From contig NZ_PXOH01000016.1 of the NCBI RefSeq assembly GCF_003007785.1, forward strand, positions 1 through 64,000: a DNA stretch of 64,000 bases, given 5' to 3'. The notes beneath the pieces are model-generated. The model was not told the origin of the DNA. It was given only the letters and a program-made list of their open reading frames with translations, and did no database searches. Of this stretch, positions 45,074 through 53,362 are shown piece by piece; position 1 is the stretch's first letter, and each line of letters starts with the position of its first letter. The DNA comes from Aphanothece hegewaldii CCALA 016. Lineage in GTDB: Bacteria; Cyanobacteriota; Cyanobacteriia; Cyanobacteriales; Microcystaceae. A program made the translations under genes and the position numbers.

Positions 45074-46347
45074 CTTTTACGATTGAGATTTATTTTCGCC
45101 TCATGGCGTACATTTACATTAGAATCTTGCGCTAAGATTTCTAAAATACTGGCTGGTGTATTAAGATTCCGTACTACAAATATACGAATATATATCTCAG
45201 TATCGTGAGCCAAGATTTCTAAAATGCTGGCTGGTGTATTGGGACACCGTGCCACCTCTGCACGAATACGTGTCCTAGTATCGTGAGCTAAGATTTCTAA
45301 AATGCTGGCTGGTGTATTAGGATTTCGGACTAAAGTCGTACGAACATCATCATTAGGATCTTGATATTGCGCCAAGAGAAAGAGCAAATTTATAGGTGTC
45401 TTGGTATTCCATGCTACACCAGTAAGAACATATTTATGAGTATCGTGAGCTAAGATTTCTAAAAGGCTAACTGGTGTATTAGGATTTACTGCCACACCAT
45501 TACGAACATTTTTAGAATGATCTTGTGCTAAAATCTTCAGCAAATTGAGTGGTGTATTGGGACTGCGTGCTACACCTTTACGAATATCTTTATGAGTATC
45601 GTGAGCCAAGATTTCTAGAATGCTGGCTGGTGTGTTGGGATTACGTGTTACACCATAACGAACATTTCTAGTATTTTGTGCCAAGATTTCTAGAATGCTG
45701 GCTGGTGTGTTGGGATTACGTGCTACACCATAACGAACATTTTTCTTAATATCCTGAGCCAAAATTTCTAGAATACTGACTGGTGTGTTGGGATTACGTG
45801 CTACATTTCTACGAACATTTTTATCGAGGTCTTGTGCCAGAATAAAGAGCGCATTTTTAGGTGTATTGCTATTTTTAGCTACATTTTGACGAACATCGTT
45901 ATTAGTATCCTGAGCTAGAATTTCCAGAATACTGACAGATGTATTAAAATTGCGTGCCATTTCAAGGCGAATAACTATACTAAAATTGAAACTATGAACT
46001 ATAATTTTTAGAATCGAGAAAGGAGTATCATGAAACTCAAGTAAGCTAACTTTTATTTCATAAGGCATTGTCTTCACTAATTCTATAGAATTTTCTAATA
46101 GCAATAAATTAAAAATTGGATGCTCTAATAATTCTTGTGGGAAATCGGAACCTAATTTTAATAACATCTCTGGGTGTGTATTTGGATTAGTCATGATTGC
46201 TCGAAGAATTGCCTTACCCTCTTTGTACTGTTTTGCCAATTTCAAAAAGTTTTGTAATCTTTCAGGTGATTCTGTAGTTAAAGCTTCTTCTATTAAATAG
46301 TTACAATCGTCTTGTCTCAACCTATCCATCGTATTTATTGTGTCCAA
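45070..46347 (-). CDS. 26-residue-repeat protein (variant LRR/HEAT-like), copy B
   Basis: A 425-residue paralogue of copy A. The head reads LLKLGSDFPQELLEHPIFNL with LLLENSIELVKTM. The repeats (about residues 130-420) have units such as NPNTPASILEILAHDTHKDI, with many NPNTP turns. The start at 46347 lies 13 bases inside the end of the PIN toxin-like gene, and its stop overlaps copy A by four bases. So antitoxin, PIN, B and A appear as one transcript. This tight packing suggests a joint function. The role is unknown; a scaffold or inhibitor for the PIN protein is one idea. Confidence 0.85.
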   Translation of the reverse strand: MDTINTMDRLRQDDCNYLIEEALTTESPERLQNFLKLAKQYKEGKAILRAIMTNPNTHPEMLLKLGSDFPQELLEHPIFNLLLLENSIELVKTMPYEIKVSLLEFHDTPFSILKIIVHSFNFSIVIRLEMARNFNTSVSILEILAQDTNNDVRQNVAKNSNTPKNALFILAQDLDKNVRRNVARNPNTPVSILEILAQDIKKNVRYGVARNPNTPASILEILAQNTRNVRYGVTRNPNTPASILEILAHDTHKDIRKGVARSPNTPLNLLKILAQDHSKNVRNGVAVNPNTPVSLLEILAHDTHKYVLTGVAWNTKTPINLLFLLAQYQDPNDDVRTTLVRNPNTPASILEILAHDTRTRIRAEVARCPNTPASILEILAHDTEIYIRIFVVRNLNTPASILEILAQDSNVNVRHEAKINLNRKR

Positions 46348-46760
46348 TCTTCTATAATTAAATCTGGAACTTGAGAAAAATCTCGTTGATTTCGAGTAAC
46401 CATAATTCCATTCACTGACAGAGCGATCGCTGCAATCCTTAAATCTTTCTGTAATCTTTTTTTATTCAACTGCTGATTTTCATTCAGTAAACGTTGATAG
46501 TAAGCATTAGCATTATCATCAAAATTAAGTATTCTCTCCCCCTTAAAATATTCTGTTGCTGTCCATAAATTAGTGTAAAGTCTAACTAAATTAGTAGTTT
46601 GAGTAGGGTTATTAATCCGAATGATCCAACCATTAAAAATTTCTTGAACTGTGACAATTGTAATTGCTACATTAGGATAATGTCTAATTACTCTTGATAA
46701 AACTGCTTGATTTCCTTGTAACAAAAGCGAGACGTGATCTGTATCCAGTACCCAAATCAT
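46335..46760 (-). CDS. PIN domain ribonuclease, VapC-like toxin
   Basis: A 141-residue PIN protein. The acidic site is visible: Asp in WVLDTDHVSLLL (about 6 and 8), Glu in TVQEIFNGW (about 39), Asp in KDLRIAAIAL (about 106) and the final TRNQRDFSQVP (about 122-132) with its Asn/Asp. VapC-type toxins cleave tRNA or rRNA and are held by an antitoxin encoded just upstream. The preceding 114-residue gene ends 18 bases before it, which fits. The 3' end overlaps the repeat-protein gene B by 13 bases. Confidence 0.85.
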   Translation of the reverse strand: MIWVLDTDHVSLLLQGNQAVLSRVIRHYPNVAITIVTVQEIFNGWIIRINNPTQTTNLVRLYTNLWTATEYFKGERILNFDDNANAYYQRLLNENQQLNKKRLQKDLRIAAIALSVNGIMVTRNQRDFSQVPDLIIEDWTQ

Positions 46761-46778
46761 TTAGTAAATTTACCTTAT

Positions 46779-47123
46779 TTACTCATCATCCATTAAATTA
46801 CGTTCTGCTCTTAATTCTTCCACAATCTCATCAAAATCTGGATCATCTTTAAATACTCCTGCAAACTTCATCCAGGGTTTTTCGGTTTGTTGAGATTGAG
46901 GAATTTCGATTTTTAAGGGGATGACTTCTATCTTTTCTAAATGAGAAGCAACCATTTTTTTTAGGCTTTCTATTGCCTGTTCATCAGTTGGCTCTTCTAC
47001 ACTACAATTTGGTAATTCTAAAATAGATGCGATCGTTTTTCCGACCTCAGTTCGTTCTAGTAAGATATGTAATGTAAGTGTTGTCGATTGTGGTGGTGTT
47101 GCGGTAGAAGGATTAGGATTCAT
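46779..47123 (-). CDS. Probable antitoxin of the PIN pair (VapB-like position)
   Basis: A 114-residue acidic protein directly upstream of the PIN gene. The middle has LPNCSVEEPTDEQAIESLKK and IEVIPLKIEI, and the C-terminal end EKPWMKFAGVFKDDPDFDEI with EELRAERNLMDDE is a motif seen in antitoxin ends that bind PIN toxins (compare FAGMLKDDPDFDE-type tails). No AbrB or RHH DNA-binding fold is evident in the N-terminus, so autoregulation is uncertain. The TA assignment rests on position and on the tail. Confidence 0.7.
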   Translation of the reverse strand: MNPNPSTATPPQSTTLTLHILLERTEVGKTIASILELPNCSVEEPTDEQAIESLKKMVASHLEKIEVIPLKIEIPQSQQTEKPWMKFAGVFKDDPDFDEIVEELRAERNLMDDE

Positions 47124-47251
47124 CGTTTTTATTTTTAATCATTTTTTCTTATGATAACTTTGACATTCACTTTTTAAGTATAAATTGGGTTTGGCGACCA
47201 AACCCCTACAAATTTATTTTTAAATCCTAAATTTTGCATTAATTTTATTAA

Positions 47252-48523
47252 CTAAAAATGGTTCAGTAACCGTACTGCTTCACCAAAGGGAAATTGTTCT
47301 AAATCTAATCCTCCTGGTGTAACAACCCATAAGACAGGTAAATTAGGTATATCTGTCGGAAATTCTCCATAACCATCAGTAAGATAGACGCATACGCCCT
47401 GTGTATCGATATCTCTAATTGATTCAACTTTATTAAAAAACGGAACGAAGGAAGTTCCACCACCCCCGACAGGTTGCGGGATGGATGAATCTGAAGTCAA
47501 AGAATATGGGCCGTAAGCCTCAGCATCGGTATAAAATAGACTACATTTGAGATGCGGATAAGCCCCTAAGATTCCTTGTACTTCACTCAAAAAGAGTTTT
47601 AATTCTTGTTCACCGACGGAACCACTGGTATCAACCGCTACAAACACTTGTACTGATTCTCCTGCGATCGTATCTAAGTATAACCCTCTTCCAACAAAAC
47701 GGCGATCAAATCCTTGAAAGTCTGTTGGTGTCTGTACCAAATACCGCCAGAGATAGGTGCGCCAATCGAGTTGAGCTTGCGATAATTCTTTTAGTTGCCG
47801 TTCTAAACCTGCGGGTAAATTCCCTTGATTTGTTGAACGAGCGATAAGGGTTGCTTGTTGTAGGGCATTTTTCCAGTGCGTGTTCAAAGCTTCTTGTTTG
47901 GCTTGGGAAAGACTGCTATTGTCATCTGATAAAGAATTAGAATTTCCTTGAGCATCTGATGAATGATTAGAATTTTTATCATCTTTTCCTTGACTATCTT
48001 GAGAAGAGGAACTTCTATTGTCATCTGATGAAGACTTAGAACTCTTATCACCATTTCCTTGAGCATCTTCAGGAGGATAACTCAGTAAATCGAAGTTGGG
48101 TAAGTTAGGATGATTTTTTTGCTGCATTAGAAGTGTATAAATTTCTTCTACGCTCAATTTTTCCCATTTTGGTTCGCGTAGCGCATCTGAGGGTAAAGTA
48201 AAAACATTTTGCTCGGCAATTAATCCATTAACGATAATATCTGCGGCAATATTCCATAAAATAGGCTCTCTTTGTCCGCGACGGGTCACATGAAGTAAGG
48301 CAGCGTGTAACAATTCATGAAGCAATACCCCTTCTTGTTCAACTGGGGTTAAAGATGCAAAAAAATCAGGATTAAAAAAGATATCTTTTCCATCTGTGGC
48401 CGCCGTTGAATGATGGTAAGTAGGTTTAAAATGAGCAAATAAGGATAAAGTAGCGAAAAAAGGTGACTTCATCCGTATCCGCAACCGAAAGGAACTAATC
48501 AGCTTATCGATATCTAAAGTCAT
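47252..48523 (-). CDS. DUF2201-type metallopeptidase-like / VWA domain protein
   Basis: A 423-residue protein. The N-terminal part holds a zinc-protease-like motif (EGVLLHELLHAALLH, HELLH about 65-69). A Ser/Asp/Asn-rich low-complexity linker covers about 155-210. The C-terminal VWA-like domain starts with VFVAVDTSGSVGEQELKLFL, a MIDAS-type DxSGS. Together these mark the DUF2201 class. Such proteins pair with MoxR AAA+ ATPases. The partner is directly upstream with a four-base overlap (48520-48523). The linker is coded by repetitive Asp/Ser stretches and is probably flexible. Confidence 0.85.
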   Translation of the reverse strand: MTLDIDKLISSFRLRIRMKSPFFATLSLFAHFKPTYHHSTAATDGKDIFFNPDFFASLTPVEQEGVLLHELLHAALLHVTRRGQREPILWNIAADIIVNGLIAEQNVFTLPSDALREPKWEKLSVEEIYTLLMQQKNHPNLPNFDLLSYPPEDAQGNGDKSSKSSSDDNRSSSSQDSQGKDDKNSNHSSDAQGNSNSLSDDNSSLSQAKQEALNTHWKNALQQATLIARSTNQGNLPAGLERQLKELSQAQLDWRTYLWRYLVQTPTDFQGFDRRFVGRGLYLDTIAGESVQVFVAVDTSGSVGEQELKLFLSEVQGILGAYPHLKCSLFYTDAEAYGPYSLTSDSSIPQPVGGGGTSFVPFFNKVESIRDIDTQGVCVYLTDGYGEFPTDIPNLPVLWVVTPGGLDLEQFPFGEAVRLLNHF

Positions 48524-49536
48524 AATAAGTCTTGATAATCCTTGAAAAACTTCTGTAATTTGGCATCTTGTTTGATTAACACTGCTAAGGCTCCGATTTG
48601 CCCTTTGGAGCGCATCTGACGCATCATATCAACCGCGTATAACTGTACCCATTCAGCCGTTGCTTTTTTCACTAACCACGTAAAAGCATGATAGAACTCT
48701 TTCACATCATTAGCTCTCATTGCGAGTCCAATCGTCGTCGCATAACGGATAGAAGGTTCATCAGGAAAAGCGATCGCCGTTCCTTTCTCTTGTAAAATAG
48801 CCTCTAAATTGGGCAAATTGCGATATAAACTCACAAAAGCATTAAATTCAGCCGCCGCACCTTCTCCAACTGCGGGTGCAATATCGATTTTAGCGCGATG
48901 TAGATGATTTGCCATTTCCCAAGAACGAGGAGAAGGCCAAGAACTTTGTTGCGGATCGAATTTGTGTAATAATGGAGTTCGATAAGCCAAAAAAGAAACG
49001 ATTTGCTCATCAATATTTCCATCAAACGCATATAGTTTAAAACTATCGAAGTCAGGTTCTACAGATAGATGCAAGAAACGGTTTGCCAAAGGTGCAGGCA
49101 TTTCAAACACCGATGCACGGTCTTCTTTACGGTTTCCCGCAGCCCAGATGAACCAATCTTCAGGCACTTGATAACTCCCCACACGTCTATCTAAGATTAA
49201 CTGTTGGGCGACTCCTTGCATGACTGGAGGTGCCATATTTAACTCATCTAGAAATAATATACCTTTTCCTTTGCGCGGGAGAAATTCGGGAGGATACCAA
49301 GTAGAAATACCTTTTTGGGTATCGTCTTCATCGGGAACCGCAACAGGTAAACCGCGTAAGTCTGTGGGTGCAAGTTGACTCAGACGCAAATCAATAAAAT
49401 CTAGGTTATTTGCTTTGGCAACTTGGGAAACAATGCTAGATTTTCCAATTCCAGGCGCACCCCAAATCATCGTACTAAGATAGAGTTGATGGGTAATTAG
49501 GCTGTTTAGATAGGTTTTGAGTGCAGAGGGAGTCAT
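48520..49536 (-). CDS. MoxR-type AAA+ ATPase
   Basis: A 338-residue ATPase. Walker A is WGAPGIGKSSIVSQVA (about 24-34), Walker B is GILFLDELNMAP (about 92-103), sensor 1 lies in FIWAAGNRKED and an arginine-finger region in ANRFLHL. MoxR proteins act with VWA partners to remodel or assemble complexes, and some MoxR-VWA pairs are core parts of conflict systems. The gene is followed by the VWA partner at a four-base overlap. Upstream there are 282 bases with only a gene remnant on the other strand. Confidence 0.88.
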   Translation of the reverse strand: MTPSALKTYLNSLITHQLYLSTMIWGAPGIGKSSIVSQVAKANNLDFIDLRLSQLAPTDLRGLPVAVPDEDDTQKGISTWYPPEFLPRKGKGILFLDELNMAPPVMQGVAQQLILDRRVGSYQVPEDWFIWAAGNRKEDRASVFEMPAPLANRFLHLSVEPDFDSFKLYAFDGNIDEQIVSFLAYRTPLLHKFDPQQSSWPSPRSWEMANHLHRAKIDIAPAVGEGAAAEFNAFVSLYRNLPNLEAILQEKGTAIAFPDEPSIRYATTIGLAMRANDVKEFYHAFTWLVKKATAEWVQLYAVDMMRQMRSKGQIGALAVLIKQDAKLQKFFKDYQDLL

Positions 49537-49596
49537 TTAGGATAATAGAATAAAAAATAAGTCAAGTATAAAAATTCCTGATTTCTAGCTCAAGGT

Positions 49597-49740
49597 GGCT
49601 TTACCCAAGATAACCCAGAACAATTAAAACTCGCCATCCGATATTTAGCTGATAATAACAGAGCGATTGCATTTCTTAAATTAAGAAGATACACTTTTTG
49701 GGTTTGGTTTTTAAACTCCTACAAATTATCTGTATTTTAT
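49597..49740 (+). pseudogene. Possible decayed gene fragment (DUF6883-like tail)
   Basis: The plus strand reads GGFTQDNPEQLKLAIRYLA from 49594 onward without a start codon or Shine-Dalgarno, and runs into unrelated codons after about 49665. The GF-x-x-DN-x-E-x-L pattern resembles the end of DUF6883 proteins, whose genes often lie beside DUF4926 genes. One follows at 49819. The identification is weak. Confidence 0.3.
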
Positions 49741-49818
49741 TTAATAGAGAAAGGCTATATATAAAATATGACTTGACTAATGAGATTACACTTAAACCGA
49801 AAAAGGAGAAGAAAATAA

Positions 49819-50061
49819 ATGCTTGATTTATATCAAAAAGTCTCGTTAAATCGGGATTTTCCTGAATATAACTTAGTTAAAGGAGATATAGCCACTATAA
49901 ACGCTCTCGTTCCTCACCCCGAACAAGGCGAAGATGGATATGTTTTGGAGATATTTAACGCGGTTGGAGAATCGATTAACGTTATTATTGTCCCCATATC
50001 TGCCGTTGAATCTTTAAAAGAGAATGAAATTTTATCGGTTTGCTCTTTAATAAAAAGTTAG
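49819..50061 (+). CDS. DUF4926 domain protein
   Basis: An 80-residue protein with LYQKVSLNRDFPEYNLVKGD, EDGYVLEIFNAVGES and VIIVPISAVESLKE, the small beta-barrel pattern of DUF4926. Its function is unknown; it is often encoded beside toxin-like or DUF6883 genes in cyanobacteria. The Shine-Dalgarno AAAAGGAGAAG precedes the ATG. It is the only plus-strand gene in an otherwise minus-strand block from 43.5 to 52 kb. Confidence 0.8.
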   Translation: MLDLYQKVSLNRDFPEYNLVKGDIATINALVPHPEQGEDGYVLEIFNAVGESINVIIVPISAVESLKENEILSVCSLIKS

Positions 50062-50229
50062 AATGCTTGTGCTTGATGTTAGAAAAATTATTTATCTCCT
50101 TCTAGCTGCTATATCACGAACCCAATCATCAGAATCATGAACGAGGTTTTTCAGAACACTAATGGGTAATTTATAAATTCCTTGCTACTGCAATACGCTC
50201 GTTTGAATCCGCATCTTCAGCGAGGATTT

Positions 50230-51201
50230 CTAGAACGGTATAGATCCATAGAAAGGCGAATCGAAACGTTCTGCTACTACACGACGAACCATTTCGCTAT
50301 CATCTTGAGCGAGGATTTCTAGAATTCTAACAGGTGTATGCAAATGATGTGCCACGTCATAGCGAACATATTCATTAGCATCATAAGCGAGGATTTCTAG
50401 AACACTGACAGGTGTATTAAAACGATTTGCTACTGCACGACGAACATTTTCAGCAGCATCATAAGCGAAGATTTTTAGAATCCTAACAGGTGTATTGGGA
50501 TGCTCTGCCACGTTCCAACGAACGCCTCCATTAATATCATGAGCAAGAATTTCTAGCAAATTGCTCGGTGTATATCGATTCTTCGCTACTTCACTACGAA
50601 CTGTTACATCAGCATCTTGAGCGAGGATTTCTAGAATACTGATAGGTGTATCGGGATTCTTCGCCACTTCACAACGAACTTGTAAACATTTATGCTGAAT
50701 CAGAACTTCTAAAATAAAAAGCGGTAGATTTGGTTGTTTGGCGATGTTGATTATTTGACAGTTCTCTTTGTGATTTAATATCGCCTGCTTCACAAATGAG
50801 GGTACTATTTCTAATGTCCATAGGCTTTGAAGTGTGTGGTAAGGAATTATATTAATCAAAGCTGAATTCTCCAACAACGATAAGTTAAATACTGGATTAT
50901 CTAACATTTCTTGTGGAAAGTCCGAACCTAATAATAGTAATCTTCTAAAAGAAGTATTTGGATGATTAGTAATCACCCGTAGGATATCAAGATTAAATTT
51001 AGGATTAGGTATAAAGCGTCTTTCTACGTAAAGCTCCTTACTATACAGACAAGCTAATTTTTCGATAAGATTTGCTGGTGTCTGAAGATTTTGTGCTACT
51101 AAAAGAGCTAAATCATCACTTTCATAGGCTAATTCCTCTAATCGTTTATAAGATGTATTCGGTGATGCTGCTTCTTGTTCAGGTGTTAAAAAACTATCCA
51201 T
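50230..51201 (-). CDS. 26-residue-repeat protein, copy C, with frameshifted 3' end
   Basis: A 323-residue paralogue of copies A and B. The head (LLLLGSDFPQEMLDNPVFNL, SLLENSALI) is at about residues 87-115. Repeats such as NPDTPISILEILAQDADVTV occupy about 180-320. The frame stops at 50230, but two more repeat units are readable beyond it in other frames: VLEILAEDADSNERIAVARN, and then LPISVLKNLVHDSDDWVRDI to a stop at 50092. So the original gene ran to 50092 and has lost its end by two frameshifts. It starts 90 bases below copy D on the same strand. Confidence 0.8.
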   Translation of the reverse strand: MDSFLTPEQEAASPNTSYKRLEELAYESDDLALLVAQNLQTPANLIEKLACLYSKELYVERRFIPNPKFNLDILRVITNHPNTSFRRLLLLGSDFPQEMLDNPVFNLSLLENSALINIIPYHTLQSLWTLEIVPSFVKQAILNHKENCQIINIAKQPNLPLFILEVLIQHKCLQVRCEVAKNPDTPISILEILAQDADVTVRSEVAKNRYTPSNLLEILAHDINGGVRWNVAEHPNTPVRILKIFAYDAAENVRRAVANRFNTPVSVLEILAYDANEYVRYDVAHHLHTPVRILEILAQDDSEMVRRVVAERFDSPFYGSIPF

Positions 51202-51290
51202 TGAGCATTACTAAATCTATACTTATTTTGACTGATTAGTACTCAGTGCGAGACTAGCTCAATTATACTGATAGAATTTATAATTTCAAA

Positions 51291-51950
51291 TCAGTGATAA
51301 TACGCAACTCGATGTCTAACTTTGGCATCGGTATCTTGAGCAAGTTGTTTGATGATTCTTTTAGGAGTTTTGGGATGAGATGCAACCCGACATCGTACTT
51401 GTACATCATGATCGCTTGCTAGACATTCTAGAATACTCTCAGATGTATTGCGATGGGATGCCACATTAGATCGTACTTGTGTATCTGGATCTTTGGCGAG
51501 TATTTCTAGAAGCTCAAGGGGGGTATTTTTATTAACTGCCACATTTGATCGTACCTGTGTATCTGAATCTTTAGCTAGAATTTCTAAAAAGATTATAGGT
51601 GTATTGTGATCATTGGCTAATTTTATTCTATCCTTATGTCTGGCGGCTCCTTCTAAAATAAATTCTGGTATTGGTTTAAGTTTGAGTAGTTTTTTGAGAA
51701 TAACGATATTCAGTTCTGAGATTAAATTAGGATTTTCTAAAAGTAAAAGATCAAACATGGGATTATCTAACAAGACTTGCGGAAATTTTGCCCCCAACTT
51801 GAGTAATAATTTTGGTGGTGTGTTAGGATTAGTTGCTATAGCTTTTAAAATCTCTTGATCTTGAGCATACAAAATTGCTAATTTCTGTAAACGTTCAGAA
51901 CTGGTTTTTATAGACACCGCTTCTTGTTGAGGGGTTAATGATAATTTCAT
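51291..51950 (-). CDS. 26-residue-repeat protein, copy D (short)
   Basis: A 219-residue paralogue. The head contains LLLKLGAKFPQVLLDNPMFD and LLLENPNLISEL, followed by four repeat units of 26 residues (NTPIIFLEILAKDSDTQVRS; NTPLELLEILAKDPDTQVRS; NTSESILECLASDHDVQVRC; KTPKRIIKQLAQDTDAKVRH). It has fewer repeats than the others and ends cleanly at YYH. It is the first of the minus-strand repeat-protein genes in this cluster; a 90-base gap leads to copy C. Confidence 0.8.
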   Translation of the reverse strand: MKLSLTPQQEAVSIKTSSERLQKLAILYAQDQEILKAIATNPNTPPKLLLKLGAKFPQVLLDNPMFDLLLLENPNLISELNIVILKKLLKLKPIPEFILEGAARHKDRIKLANDHNTPIIFLEILAKDSDTQVRSNVAVNKNTPLELLEILAKDPDTQVRSNVASHRNTSESILECLASDHDVQVRCRVASHPKTPKRIIKQLAQDTDAKVRHRVAYYH

Positions 51951-52164
51951 CGATCTTGTCGTCTTAATAATTTTTGTCGTGCTGGTTATAATAAAATCGA
52001 GCTAATTCGATTCAAAGCCAAATTATAGATAAATTAAGGGAATGAGACAATTAGTTAGGGTGGTTATAGCTATATTCTACTCAATGGAAAACAAAGATTG
52101 ATATTTTAGGTGTGTCTGCAATCCAAAATCGAAAAAAAAAGATAAGATTGTTTTTGCGTATCGA

Positions 52165-52815
52165 ATGCGGATAGATAAAGTTATGAGAAGTTCAAACAGT
52201 ATATTAATTTTATTTGCTCACCCGGCTCTTGAAAAGTCACGGATTAATCGACATTTGATTCGCGCTGTTCAAGGTTTAGAGGGTGTTACTGTACATGATC
52301 TTTATGAAACTTATCCCGATTTTCAGATTAATGTAAAGATTGAACAAGATTTGTTATTAGCTCATGACATTATTATTTTTCATCATCCGTTTTATTGGTA
52401 TAGTAGTCCAGCTATTCTAAAAGAATGGCAAGATTTAGTATTAGAACATGGTTTTGCTTATGGACATCGGGGAACTGCTTTAAAAGGGAAAAAGTTTTTA
52501 AGTGCTATTACAACTGGTGGGGGTGAACCTGCTTATTGTCGCAAAGGATATAACTATTTTACAATTCGAGAACTCCTTGCACCTTTTGAACAAACTGCAC
52601 ATCTATGTGGGATGGAATATATACCGCCTTTTGTGGTGTATGGAACCCATCAACTACAGGAAAACAACGAATTTGATAAATATGCAACAGACTATCGTAA
52701 TGTGTTGATGGCACTGCGAGATAATAATATTGATTGGGAAAGTCTTAAAGCTTTTTATTATTTTAATCAAAACTTAGAACAAGTTATTCAAATACCAGCA
52801 CATCAAGCACAATGA
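52165..52815 (+). CDS. KefF-like NAD(P)H oxidoreductase (flavodoxin fold)
   Basis: A 216-residue protein; an ATG at 52183 is an alternative start. Landmarks: ILILFAHPALEKSRINRHLI, VHDLYETYPDFQINVKIEQD, IIFHHPFYWYSSPAILKEWQ, GHRGTALKGKKFLSAITTGG and the tail FVVYGTH. This is the flavin-dependent quinone reductase type, of which KefF is the ancillary subunit of the KefC potassium/proton antiporter. The KefC-like gene lies 550 bases downstream on the same strand, so this assignment is well supported by context. Confidence 0.85.
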   Translation: MRIDKVMRSSNSILILFAHPALEKSRINRHLIRAVQGLEGVTVHDLYETYPDFQINVKIEQDLLLAHDIIIFHHPFYWYSSPAILKEWQDLVLEHGFAYGHRGTALKGKKFLSAITTGGGEPAYCRKGYNYFTIRELLAPFEQTAHLCGMEYIPPFVVYGTHQLQENNEFDKYATDYRNVLMALRDNNIDWESLKAFYYFNQNLEQVIQIPAHQAQ

Positions 52816-52838
52816 GTAAAGTTACTTATTACTGTAAT

Positions 52839-53228
52839 TCAAGGATTTGGGAAAAATACGACTTTTCCGATAATTCCCAATAAACCTGTAACTAAAATCC
52901 CGATGATGCTAAAAAAGCCAAGTGTGATAGTATTTAGACGTGCGTTAACTCCATCAATACGTTTATTAGTATCATCAAAGCGTTTGTTAGTATCATCAAA
53001 GCGTTTGTTAGTATCATCAATACGTTTGTTAATATCATCAAAGCGTTGCTCGGTTTTTTTATCCATTTGTGCGATCGTATTATTAATCGCTTTTAGCTGT
53101 TCATCAGTACGAACGATATGTATGTCTAGTTTTTTGTCTATTCCATCTATTTTGCGGTCTAACTCACTAAACCGACTATTGATTAAGTCTTTAAGTTCTC
53201 TTAAATCGTTTTCTGTTACTGTAGACAT
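52839..53228 (-). CDS. Coiled-coil protein with C-terminal membrane anchor
   Basis: A 129-residue protein. The N-terminal 95 residues are heptads, with repeats DDTNKRF three times and DDINKRI/DDTNKRI/DGVNARL variants. A C-terminal membrane segment follows (FFSIIGILVTGLLGIIGKVV). The heptads are encoded by 21-bp DNA repeats. Such DUF1640/phage-like coiled-coil anchors are common in cyanobacteria and of unknown role. It lies opposite the KefF/KefC-like genes, between them. Confidence 0.75.
   Translation of the reverse strand: MSTVTENDLRELKDLINSRFSELDRKIDGIDKKLDIHIVRTDEQLKAINNTIAQMDKKTEQRFDDINKRIDDTNKRFDDTNKRFDDTNKRIDGVNARLNTITLGFFSIIGILVTGLLGIIGKVVFFPNP
52950..53050. repeat. 21-bp tandem repeats encoding heptads
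   Basis: The unit ATCATCAAAGCGTTTGTTAG (20 of its 21 bases) begins at 52971, 52992, 53013 and 53034, with a related unit at 52950. One copy has the variant TACG for AGCG. Each unit encodes one heptad of the coiled-coil protein, so length changes would keep the frame. Confidence 0.8.
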
Positions 53229-53362
53229 TTTTGATAAACTCCATGATAGTTAAAGATTTTTCCAGTCTAAAGGGAGTTTGCATCTTTAAGGGATTACTAC
53301 CTATATTATGTATCTAAAACCTACTTATTTACTATTCATAACTCTTGTAGAGTGACCCATTT

